Origin: Bryobacteraceae bacterium
GTDB lineage: Bacteria; Acidobacteriota; Terriglobia; Bryobacterales; Bryobacteraceae
Length of the DNA: 64,000 nucleotides
Direction: 5' to 3'
Assembly: GCA_030041495.1 (NCBI GenBank)
Contig: JASHNT010000122.1
Span: forward strand, 62,001-126,000
Notes under the pieces: model-generated
Databases searched by the model: none
Told to the model about the DNA's origin: nothing
The model's input: only the letters and a program-made list of their open reading frames with translations
Translations under genes and position numbers: made by a program
Shown here: piece after piece, positions 41,948-49,035 of the stretch
Layout of the letters: the number at the start of each line of letters is the position of its first letter
How positions within the stretch are numbered: position 1 is the stretch's first letter

Positions 41948-43353
41948 CGATTGTCGCGAATCGTGTAGCTCAACGCCGGCTGGATCTGCACGAACGCGGG
42001 ACTGCTGGAAGCCGTCGCGGGGGTATCCGTCAATTCGCCGGTCAAATCGTAATCGTGCGCTTTCGCGATGTGCATGCGGCGGAATTCGCCCGCGGTCAGC
42101 GGAGCCTCGCCGGGGTCGGAGATGTAGCACACGCCGTCGATGGAAGGCGCCTGCGTCGCCAATCTCGCTTGCCAGACTAATTCGGAATCCTGCGATGGAC
42201 CCTCCACCAGGACTTGAAACTCCCGGCCCACCAGTTCGCGATTCCGCGCGCGAGAGATTTTGCGCTGGATCGCCATTAGCCGGCGCTTGCGATCGTAAAT
42301 CGTCTTCGCGCCGGCCTTGCCGTCCAACGCGTAACTGGCGCTCGAATCCTCATCCGAATACGAGAACACACCCAGCCGGTCCAATTGCGCGGTTTTGACG
42401 AAATCGCAGAGTGTCTCGAAATCGGCATCGGTCTCGCCCGGAAATCCGGCGATCATGCTGGTGCGGATAGCCACGCCGGGGATGGTCCGCCGGATGCGCT
42501 CGATCAGCTTCAGGAAAATGTCTCCGTTTGCCCCGCGCTTCATGCGTTTCAGCACATTCGCGCTAGCGTGCTGCAGCGGCATGTCGATGTACTTCACCAG
42601 GGCCTCATGCGCGGCGATGGTGTCCAGCAGCTTTTGCGTGACTTTGTTCGGATAGCAGTAGAGGAAGCGAATCCACTTGGGATGCGGCGTTTCGATCCGC
42701 GCCAACCGCTCCAGCAGCAGTGCCAGGCCGTCTTTGAGTCCCAGGTCTTCGCCGTAGCAAGTGGTGTCCTGGCCGATCAAATTGACCTCGCGCGCGCCCT
42801 GCGAAAACAGCCGCGTGGCCTCGGAGATCACGCTTTCGAACCGCCGGCTGCGGAATTTTCCGCGATATTGTGGAATCACGCAGAATGTGCAGGGGTGGTC
42901 GCAGCCCTCCGCGATCTTGATGTAGGCATAGTGGCGCGGCGTCGCCAGCACCCGTGGAGTCGCGTCGTGGTAGAGATACAGTTTCAGCGGATCTTCCTGC
43001 GCGGGTTCGACGCCCTCGCAGACCGCGGCAATCTTTTCCAGCTCATTGGTCCCCACCAGCGCGTCGACTTCCGGCAACTGGCTCTGAATGTCTTCTCGGT
43101 ACCGCTCGACCAGGCACCCGGCCACGATCAGCCTCTTCGCGCGGCCAACCTTCTTGTATTCCGCCATTTCCAGAATCGTGTCGATGGATTCCTGCTTGGC
43201 CGGATCGATGAAGCTGCAGGTGTTGACCACGATCACCTCGGCTTCGGCCGGATGCGGCGTCAACTCATGCCCTTCGGCGGCAAGCTGGCCCATCATCACC
43301 TCCGAATCGACGAGGTTCTTCGGGCATCCCAGACTGACAAAACCAATTTTCAC
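41944..43353 (-). CDS. rimO: RimO, ribosomal protein S12 methylthiotransferase
   Basis: RimO is a radical-SAM enzyme that adds a methylthio group to an aspartate of S12. The N-terminal UPF0004 domain supplies Cys ligands (SLGCPKNLVDSE, VNTCSFIDPA, VAGCLVERY). The radical-SAM motif is EGCDHPCTFC (CxxxCxxC). RimO-specific features are IPQYRGKFRSR and the C-terminal TRAM domain (REFQVLVEG to HIAKAHDYDLTGEL). Length is 469 residues. It lies 12 bases after msrA. Confidence 0.95.
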   Translation of the reverse strand: MKIGFVSLGCPKNLVDSEVMMGQLAAEGHELTPHPAEAEVIVVNTCSFIDPAKQESIDTILEMAEYKKVGRAKRLIVAGCLVERYREDIQSQLPEVDALVGTNELEKIAAVCEGVEPAQEDPLKLYLYHDATPRVLATPRHYAYIKIAEGCDHPCTFCVIPQYRGKFRSRRFESVISEATRLFSQGAREVNLIGQDTTCYGEDLGLKDGLALLLERLARIETPHPKWIRFLYCYPNKVTQKLLDTIAAHEALVKYIDMPLQHASANVLKRMKRGANGDIFLKLIERIRRTIPGVAIRTSMIAGFPGETDADFETLCDFVKTAQLDRLGVFSYSDEDSSASYALDGKAGAKTIYDRKRRLMAIQRKISRARNRELVGREFQVLVEGPSQDSELVWQARLATQAPSIDGVCYISDPGEAPLTAGEFRRMHIAKAHDYDLTGELTDTPATASSSPAFVQIQPALSYTIRDNR

Positions 43354-43365
43354 TGAGGCGTTTTC

Positions 43366-43842
43366 CTACAGATGACAGTGCGCCACGCCGCGCTTTTCCA
43401 GGTACTGCTGATGATATTCTTCGGCTCTCCAGAACGCCGGCGCGGGCTCAATCTGCGTCACGATCGGCCGGGAGAAATGCTTTTGGGTTTCGTCGCGTGA
43501 CGCTTTCGCCTCCGCCTCCTGCTCCGGCGAATGAAAGAAAATCGCGGAGCGATATTGCGTGCCGACGTCCGGCCCCTGCCGGTTCATCGTGGTGGGGTTG
43601 TGATTCTTCCAAAACACATCGAGTAGGTCGTGATAACTGATCACGGCCGGATCGAAGGTCACCTCGACGGCTTCGGCGTGCCCGGTGCGGTCCGTGCAGA
43701 CCTGTTCGTACGTGGGATGATCCAGGTTGCCACCCGCGTAACCGACCTGCGTGGATTTCACTCCAGCCAGCCGCCGGAACGTCGCCTCCACGCCCCAAAA
43801 ACAGCCGGCCCCGAAGGTGGCTTTCTCCAGCCCGTTTTCCAT
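43366..43842 (-). CDS. msrA: Peptide methionine-S-sulfoxide reductase A
   Basis: MsrA repairs the S-form of oxidised methionine. The 158-residue protein has the catalytic [72 protein letters not shown], and a C-terminal AHCHL Cys that can act as the resolving Cys. The ATG at 43842 is six bases after a TACAAT box, so the mRNA is probably leaderless. It is the first gene of the run to cinA. Confidence 0.95.
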   Translation of the reverse strand: MENGLEKATFGAGCFWGVEATFRRLAGVKSTQVGYAGGNLDHPTYEQVCTDRTGHAEAVEVTFDPAVISYHDLLDVFWKNHNPTTMNRQGPDVGTQYRSAIFFHSPEQEAEAKASRDETQKHFSRPIVTQIEPAPAFWRAEEYHQQYLEKRGVAHCHL

Positions 43843-43848
43843 ACCTTG

Positions 43849-43854
43849 ATTGTA
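43849..43854 (-). promoter_or_regulatory. -10 box of a probable leaderless msrA promoter
   Basis: TACAAT on the minus strand is followed by six bases (CAAGGT) and the msrA ATG. The AAGG within the spacer could also act as a weak ribosome-binding site. Confidence 0.5.
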
Positions 43855-43887
43855 CCTTCCCGGCTTGAGTAGGCTGAAAGGATCAAA

Positions 43888-44238
43888 CTGAGAGCCACGA
43901 ATACGACGCGCGGCACGATCCTCGCCGACCGCGCCGATATCGCCGACACCAGTGCCAAGCGCCGCCAGGGCCTGTTGAAACACTCCGGCCTCGCGCCCGG
44001 CGAAGGGTTGTGGATCGTCCCCTGCGAAGGCGTGCACACCTTTCTCATGAGGTTCCCCATCGATGTGGTGTTCCTGAGCAAGCAGCGCAAGGTGCTGAAA
44101 GTTCGCGCGAATATGGGGCGTCGCCGCTTGGCCATGAGCCTGCGGGCGCATTCCGTGCTGGAGCTGCCCGCCGGCCGCGCCAACGAGACCGGCACTCAAA
44201 AGGGCGATCAACTGGAGTTGCACAAGTACGAAGCTTGA
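43888..44238 (+). CDS. DUF192 family protein, probable non-ATG start
   Basis: The conserved DUF192 domain is complete: [56 protein letters not shown], and [14 protein letters not shown]. The first ATG/GTG/TTG in frame (TTG at 43975) would cut off the first third of the domain, and the frame has a stop at 43870-43872. The only plausible start that keeps the domain is a CTG at 43888, six bases after GAAAGGA, giving 116 residues. DUF192 proteins are small beta-barrels of unknown role. A sequencing error or degenerate start is the alternative. Confidence 0.72.
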   Translation: MRATNTTRGTILADRADIADTSAKRRQGLLKHSGLAPGEGLWIVPCEGVHTFLMRFPIDVVFLSKQRKVLKVRANMGRRRLAMSLRAHSVLELPAGRANETGTQKGDQLELHKYEA

Positions 44239-44252
44239 CCCCACGGGGTCAA
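44235..44252 (+). terminator. Palindromic hairpin at the DUF192 stop
   Basis: TTGACCCC and GGGGTCAA form a perfect 8-bp inverted repeat around AC; the gene's TGA is inside it. AAAA follows on the plus strand, not a T-run, so it could act as a terminator only on the minus strand or as an mRNA-end stabiliser. Confidence 0.4.
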
Positions 44253-44253
44253 A

Positions 44254-44364
44254 ATGAGGTTTATGGCTGACGTGAAGGTGCGCAATCTTCCCGACTGGAT
44301 GAGGACGCGCAACTCCTCTTCCGGGCTGTGCCCCTCGTGTACCGGTCGCTACCACCAATGGTAG
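44254..44364 (+). pseudogene. Possible remnant of a FitA-like antitoxin
   Basis: A 36-codon frame begins [16 protein letters not shown]. The [12 protein letters not shown] part matches the N-terminal beta-strand of FitA/VapB ribbon-helix-helix antitoxins, after which similarity stops ([13 protein letters not shown]...) and the frame ends at 44364. No toxin gene follows. It may be a decayed antitoxin or a chance match. Confidence 0.3.
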
Positions 44365-44380
44365 CCGTAGGCTACTGGTG
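44353..44380 (-). terminator. Hairpin at the end of the MPN-domain gene
   Basis: CACCA-GTAGCC pairs with GGCTAC-TGGTG across a three-base loop, with a three-base bulge (ATG). It spans the TAG of the minus-strand gene (44372-44374). No T-run follows. Confidence 0.35.
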
Positions 44381-45484
44381 CCAATCCAGCGTCTCGCTAA
44401 TGCTCAAGCGCGAGTTCAGGTACACCGTCAGGTTAAAGCTCACCGTGTCCGAGGCGTTCTGAAAGTCCAGCTTTCCGCCGCGAAGCTGTGCCGGGTCCAG
44501 ATCGACCGCCTTGGAGTAACCGCCGTCGTGCACTTCCAGCACGCCTCGATCGGCATCGCGGATTACGGGCGAATCGCCGTTCCATTGCACCGTCAGCCCC
44601 TCGCCCGATTTCTTTGCAGCCAGGTCCAGCGAGTACTGTGGAGTCCCGCTGAGCGTGTTCCTCGGGCTCATTCCCAATGCCGACCAATATCCCAGCGCCA
44701 CGCCCAGCAGCAGGAAAATGAACGAGAGCGGAAACCACATCCAGCTACCCACGCGCGAGCGTTTGGGCAAAGTGGTCGCGTAGGCGTAGCCCGGCGAATC
44801 AGCCGGTTCGAGCGATGCTCTTTCCGCAACCGGCTCCTCGCGCGAGGCTCGGGTTGAAGCTTGTATGGGGGCGCGGCGACGTCCGCGTGAGCCACGGTCG
44901 GTCAAGGGCCGGTGCTCCGGCGGCTCCTCGCCCAGCAATTCGCGCCGCCGGAACGGGAATTCGAGCGGAGTCGTCTCTTGAAAAACTCCGCCTTCCCGGA
45001 AGAAGAAACCGGCGGTGCTAGGCTTGGTTGCGTAAGGTCTTACCAGCAATGCGATGCTGGCCGGGCCAGGGAAACAGTGGTCCATCAACTCGATGTCTTC
45101 CGTCGTTAAAGCCAAACCTTCGCGCGTGTGGCTGCGATAGAAACCGACCGCGTAGTTGCCGTTGCTGGAATCCGGACGCAGCGCTTCCACCGCGTTCTCG
45201 AACCCCTCGCGCTCTTCCGCGGAGAGCAAAAAAGACGGCCCGCGCGTGTAGCCGCATGGAACGGGCTCGAAATCCTCGACTCGCACGAGCGTCTCCGCGC
45301 CCCGCTCGATGGTGCCCAGCAGCAGCCCACCCACTTCCGCGCCGCGTTTGGGAACCGCTCCGAAACCGCGCATGATCTCGCTTCCCAGACCCTCGATCAC
45401 GTCCAGGTTGACGTGCACCTGGAAGGATTTTCGTTCGTCTTCCCACACGTAGTAACCCGAAGCGCCTTGTGTTGGTGAGTCCAT
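44372..45484 (-). CDS. Membrane protein with MPN/JAB-like domain and broken JAMM motif
   Basis: The 370-residue protein has an N-terminal domain (~20-165) resembling the MPN/JAB fold: [14 protein letters not shown] (E50) then [24 protein letters not shown]. In active JAMM peptidases the second segment reads G-x-x-H-S-H-P-x7-S-x2-D. Here the first His is Arg117, Pro is Thr120 and Ser is replaced by Thr, leaving H119 and D130. A basic, disordered linker (~190-240), one membrane span ([20 protein letters not shown]), and a C-terminal beta domain follow. Non-catalytic ubiquitin-like binding or a scaffold role is possible. It is divergent from rsmI. Confidence 0.65.
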   Translation of the reverse strand: MDSPTQGASGYYVWEDERKSFQVHVNLDVIEGLGSEIMRGFGAVPKRGAEVGGLLLGTIERGAETLVRVEDFEPVPCGYTRGPSFLLSAEEREGFENAVEALRPDSSNGNYAVGFYRSHTREGLALTTEDIELMDHCFPGPASIALLVRPYATKPSTAGFFFREGGVFQETTPLEFPFRRRELLGEEPPEHRPLTDRGSRGRRRAPIQASTRASREEPVAERASLEPADSPGYAYATTLPKRSRVGSWMWFPLSFIFLLLGVALGYWSALGMSPRNTLSGTPQYSLDLAAKKSGEGLTVQWNGDSPVIRDADRGVLEVHDGGYSKAVDLDPAQLRGGKLDFQNASDTVSFNLTVYLNSRLSISETLDWHQ

Positions 45485-45509
45485 TTCAGGTACCGTTTCA
45501 TCGTACTAC

Positions 45510-46346
45510 GTGGCTGGCACACTCTATCTCGTTGCGACCCCCATAGGCAACCTGGAGGACATTACGCTTCGCGCCCTGCGCGTGCTGCGCGAAGCCGATC
45601 TGATCGCCTGCGAAGACACGCGGCAAACCCGCCATTTGCTTGACCATTTCGGCATCTCCAAGCCGCTGGTCAGCTACCATGAGCACAATGAGGCTGCCCG
45701 CGCCGCGGAGCTGGTGGAAAAGCTTGAGGCCGGCGCGAGCATCGCCGTAGTGAGCGACGCCGGCACGCCGCTCATCTCCGATCCGGGCTATCGCGCCGCC
45801 GCCGCCGCCATCGCCGCCGGCATCAGCGTCGTTCCGATTCCAGGCGCTTCCGCGCTTCTCCCCGCTTTGGCCGGGTCCGGTCTGGGCACGGACGAATTTC
45901 GCTTCTGCGGATTTCTCCCTGCGCGTTCGGCCGCGCGGCGCCAAACGCTCGCATCATTGGCCGATGCCGATTGCACATTGATCTTTTACGAAACTCCGCA
46001 TCGGATTGTTGAGGCGCTCCAGGATGTCGAGGCCGAACTTGGCTCCCGGCCCGTGGTCGTGGCGCGCGAATTGACGAAAATTCACGAGGAATTCCTGCGC
46101 GGCAGGGCTGCTGAGGTGCGCGCCAAGCTCGCCGCCAGACCATCGATTAAGGGCGAGATCACCTTGTTGATCGGCCGGCCCGTCAAGGGCGCGGAGCCCC
46201 CTCCAGAGGCCGCGACGCCGGTAGAAGAAGTGCGCGCGTTGGAGCTCCAAGGCTTCTCGCGCATGGATGCAGTCAAGCGCGTGTCGAAGACTCGCGGAAT
46301 TCCCAAGCGCGATCTCTATCGCCGCGTTATTTCACCCCGGGTCTAA
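45510..46346 (+). CDS. rsmI: RsmI, 16S rRNA cytidine-1402 2'-O-methyltransferase
   Basis: RsmI methylates the ribose of C1402 in the ribosomal P site. The 278-residue tetrapyrrole-methylase-fold protein begins with MAGTLYLVATPIGNLEDITLRAL. It also has ACEDTRQTRHLLDHF, VVSDAGTPLISDPGY, PIPGASALL, and FYETPHRIVEAL. The start is a GTG at 45510, only 25 bases from the divergent MPN gene start. The 3' end overlaps the convergent hemH by 20 bases. Confidence 0.94.
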   Translation: MAGTLYLVATPIGNLEDITLRALRVLREADLIACEDTRQTRHLLDHFGISKPLVSYHEHNEAARAAELVEKLEAGASIAVVSDAGTPLISDPGYRAAAAAIAAGISVVPIPGASALLPALAGSGLGTDEFRFCGFLPARSAARRQTLASLADADCTLIFYETPHRIVEALQDVEAELGSRPVVVARELTKIHEEFLRGRAAEVRAKLAARPSIKGEITLLIGRPVKGAEPPPEAATPVEEVRALELQGFSRMDAVKRVSKTRGIPKRDLYRRVISPRV

Positions 46347-47253
46347 TAAGTGCCGCGCAGCAGCCCCGCGCGCAGGGCTCCGGCTGCTTCTCCAGTAGCT
46401 CCGCGATCATCTCGATCATCGCGGGATGCGTCTCCACCGTGCGCGCACGCGTGATGCGGATGCCCAGCGCATTAGCCACTCCGCGAGCCTCCACGTCCAG
46501 GTCGTAGATCACCTCCATGTGATCCGACAAAAATCCGATCGGCACAATCACGGTGTCGCGGCGGCTCTGCCGCAAGTAGTCGGTGATGTCCGGTTCCAGC
46601 CAGGGCTGCGTGGGAGGACCGCTGCGGCTCTGCCACGCGAAGTCCCACTCCGTGGCTCCGACGGCTGTGGCGACCGCGCTCGAGGCCTTCCGCAACTCTT
46701 CCACATACGGACTCAATTGCGCCATCGCCACCGGAACCGAATGCGCCGTGAACACGATGCGTCCGTGCGGCAACTCGCGCAAAGCCGCCCGCACCCGATC
46801 CGCCATCGCTTCCAGGAATCTGGGGTGCGTCGAAAACGGCCGGATTTTAGCGATCGGCGGCGCGTTTTCCACCGCCGCGCGAGCTCTCTCGATATCCTCG
46901 ATATACTGCCGGCAGCCGGAATACGAGCCGAAAGCCGAGGTCACGAACGCCAGAGCCCTCTCGACTCCGTCCTCGCGCATCTTCCGCACGGTGTCGGCCA
47001 GCATCGGGTGCCAGTTGCGATTGCCCCAGTAAATCGGGACGTCCAAGCGCCGTTCCAGCACGGCCATCAGTGCGCGATTCTGGTCGTTGATGGGGCTGCG
47101 CCCGTCGAAGTGGTAATAATGCTCGGCTACCTCCAGCATTCGCTCGCGCGGCACATTGCGTCCGCGCAAGACGTTTTCCAGGAACGGAATCACGTCCTCA
47201 TGTTTTTCCGGACCGCCGAAAGAGACGATCAAAAGCGCGTCGTAAGGAGACAC
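46327..47253 (-). CDS. hemH: Ferrochelatase
   Basis: HemH inserts iron into a porphyrin (protoporphyrin IX or coproporphyrin III) to make haem. The protein has YDALLIVSFGGPEKHEDVIPFLENVLRG, HYYHFDGRSPINDQNRAL, ALAFVTSAFGSYSGCRQY, the FTAHSVP active-site His segment, and IVPIGFLSDHMEVIYDLD. The GTG at 47253 is six bases after a TACAAT box and gives 308 residues; an ATG at 47277 is also in frame. The start region overlaps the end of the glycosyltransferase gene by 56 bases, so its promoter lies inside that gene. Which porphyrin it prefers cannot be told. Confidence 0.9.
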   Translation of the reverse strand: MSPYDALLIVSFGGPEKHEDVIPFLENVLRGRNVPRERMLEVAEHYYHFDGRSPINDQNRALMAVLERRLDVPIYWGNRNWHPMLADTVRKMREDGVERALAFVTSAFGSYSGCRQYIEDIERARAAVENAPPIAKIRPFSTHPRFLEAMADRVRAALRELPHGRIVFTAHSVPVAMAQLSPYVEELRKASSAVATAVGATEWDFAWQSRSGPPTQPWLEPDITDYLRQSRRDTVIVPIGFLSDHMEVIYDLDVEARGVANALGIRITRARTVETHPAMIEMIAELLEKQPEPCARGCCAALIRPGVK

Positions 47254-48526
47254 GCTTCGATTGTACGGCGCGCACATGTCCGGCAAGGAGGCGGGCAAGC
47301 TTCGCGGACTCGGCATCCAGTCGAAGCTCTACCGCCAGTTCCACTTCGGTTGGGCGGGTCAGCTCCAACGGGGGCAAAATCAGGCGCGGATCGTCGCCGT
47401 CGCTTACTACCGTCAGCGGCTGCCGCGTCAGCGCAACACCCGTGCCTTCCACCCGGATTTGCGCGGCGCTCGCCGGAGTCAACTCCCATAACGTGTTCCC
47501 GCGCGGATCGTGCACCGCTATATTTGCAACTTCGATCAAGCCTGGCCGGCCTGACGGGTCGATGCGGATGGAGTACCGGCCGGCCGGATACGGAAAGCGC
47601 AGAGAGATCCTATCCCACACCCGCGGCCGGAGCGGAATCACAGCCGAAAACCGCTCCGCGTAACTTTCCGGCCTTGGATAAAAGACCTGGAGCGAGGGTG
47701 GCCAGGCAAGCGTTCCGGCGCCCTCTCCGGCCAGAGCCTCCAGCGCGGCGGCGTCCTTAAGGCTCACCGCTAGAACCTGCTCGGTCAACTGCGCCGAGCC
47801 TCGCTCTCCCCGGTACCGCTCGGCCCACTCCTGCATCTCTCGCATGCGGGCCTCGTTCGACAAGTGCCGCCGCTTAGGGGAAGGAAAAACCAGCACACTG
47901 GGCCGCGTCGCCGCGCGAAAACGGCAACCTGGATGGCTCACCCACTTCCGCCACATGTAAAGATCGCTGGAGATTCCAGGAGGCGCGCTGGTCCATCCCC
48001 GATCGAGCCGCCAGTAAGCTTCCACAGTATGCGCGCCAGCGGAGAGCGGCAGGCGGTTGCGCTCCCCAAGGATTTCACGCCGATAGCCTTCCATTGCCAG
48101 GTCGATCACCGCCAGCGCGATGCCGCCATCCGGTAACGCTTCGACGGGCAGCGCGTGTGCGAAATCGGCGTCATCGAGCAACCGGCACATATCCTCGCAA
48201 TGGTGCGGCAGATACAGGTCATCGTCGGACAGGTAGCACACCACTCGCCCGCGAGCCTGCTTCAGGGCCTCATGACGGTGCATTTCCCCGCGGCTGGGGC
48301 TCTTGGGATGGTCGAAGAAGCGCACCCGATCGTCTGCGTTCTCCAGCTCGCGCGCAATCGCCCGAGTCTCCTCAGTAGCCCCGTCGCCGATGATGAACAC
48401 CTCCACCGGCACTGTCTGCTCCAGTGCGCTGCGGACGCTACAGTACAAAGTCGGGCCGTGGTCGTGGGTCGGGAGGATAATCGTCGCGGCGAGGTTTTCC
48501 GGCGCGTCGGCCATGCCGCCGCTCAC
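47198..48526 (-). CDS. Family 2 glycosyltransferase with extra C-terminal domain
   Basis: The 442-residue protein has an N-terminal GT-A domain: ATIILPTHDHGPTLYCSVRSALEQTV, IIGDGATEETRAIA, and the metal-binding YLSDDDLYLPHH. The last ~170 residues (VFYPRPESYAERFSAVIPLRPRVWDRISLRFPYPAGRYSIRIDPSGRPG...) form a beta-rich domain of a type found in other sugar-transfer proteins of surface polysaccharide loci. It starts at a GTG that overlaps the truncated RmlC-like gene; an ATG at 48514 is an alternative. The sugar and acceptor are unknown. Confidence 0.85.
   Translation of the reverse strand: MSGGMADAPENLAATIILPTHDHGPTLYCSVRSALEQTVPVEVFIIGDGATEETRAIARELENADDRVRFFDHPKSPSRGEMHRHEALKQARGRVVCYLSDDDLYLPHHCEDMCRLLDDADFAHALPVEALPDGGIALAVIDLAMEGYRREILGERNRLPLSAGAHTVEAYWRLDRGWTSAPPGISSDLYMWRKWVSHPGCRFRAATRPSVLVFPSPKRRHLSNEARMREMQEWAERYRGERGSAQLTEQVLAVSLKDAAALEALAGEGAGTLAWPPSLQVFYPRPESYAERFSAVIPLRPRVWDRISLRFPYPAGRYSIRIDPSGRPGLIEVANIAVHDPRGNTLWELTPASAAQIRVEGTGVALTRQPLTVVSDGDDPRLILPPLELTRPTEVELAVELRLDAESAKLARLLAGHVRAVQSKRVSLRRAFDRLFRRSGKT
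47260..47265 (-). promoter_or_regulatory. -10 box of a probable leaderless hemH promoter
   Basis: TACAAT on the minus strand is followed by six bases (CGAAGC) and GTG. A TTGCCG lies 15 bases further upstream as a weak -35. The promoter sits within the glycosyltransferase coding region. Confidence 0.45.
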
Positions 48527-48783
48527 CAGCCTTTGCGGTCTTCGAAAGTGTACGGATGATGCACGTGCCAGCCCTTGATCGTGCCCGGACGGATCGTGAA
48601 TTGATTCACGGAGACCAGCGGAGCCGGGTGCGGAGGCCGCGCCAGGCTCATGATTTCACGCAGCGTGCCGGGGTCATCGGCGTCCGTCACCGACGACTGA
48701 ATCACGCCGCCCTGAATCAGCACGCGAACCGGCTCGCCCTCCGGAGTTACTGTCCGGGGGTCTTGCTGAGGGGTGGCTGTCAT
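48523..48783 (-). pseudogene. Truncated RmlC-like dTDP-sugar epimerase
   Basis: The 86-residue frame matches the first half of dTDP-4-dehydrorhamnose 3,5-epimerases: DDPGTLREIMSL, LVSVNQFTIRPGTIKGWHVHHP. A full enzyme has about 150-180 residues and needs the C-terminal half of the cupin barrel with further active-site residues. Here the frame stops six residues after the YTF segment (EDRKGW), directly overlapping the glycosyltransferase start (GTGA). It is either a deletion that joined the two genes or a very short cupin with a new role. It is intact as a reading frame, so a stand-alone function is not excluded. Confidence 0.6.
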
Positions 48784-48886
48784 CTCCCGGTCACCCCCCG
48801 GAGTTTGGTTTCGAACATAGCGCTTGCCATTTTAGCTCAGGCAGGATTCTATCAGACGTGTCCGTCAGGCATACAGGAGCCGGCTA

Positions 48887-48902
48887 TGCGGCTTTAGCCG
48901 CA
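48887..48902. other. Hairpin in the 252-base divergent gap 48784-49035
   Basis: TGCGGCT and AGCCGCA form a 7-bp stem around TT. It is the only strong structure I see in this gap, the longest non-coding stretch in the window, which lies between the RmlC-like fragment and the nnrS-like gene. No other gene is apparent in the gap. Confidence 0.4.
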
Positions 48903-49035
48903 CCCTGCGCCATGCCACCCAGCTGTCAGTTTGCACGACCCCTGGTCCATGTCGCAACTCTTGCCGGATCAATCGAAACTCCATCGGGAAGTGCAGTCCC
49001 GCGTTTGGCCCTTGACGTGTCACAATTCGCAGCGC

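Noticed and set aside
48784-48830. Twelve-codon leader peptide (beginning MFETKLRGV) ending in ATGA overlap with the RmlC-like frame
   Set aside because: The overlap is neat, but the peptide is too short and featureless to separate from chance, and no attenuator structure is visible.
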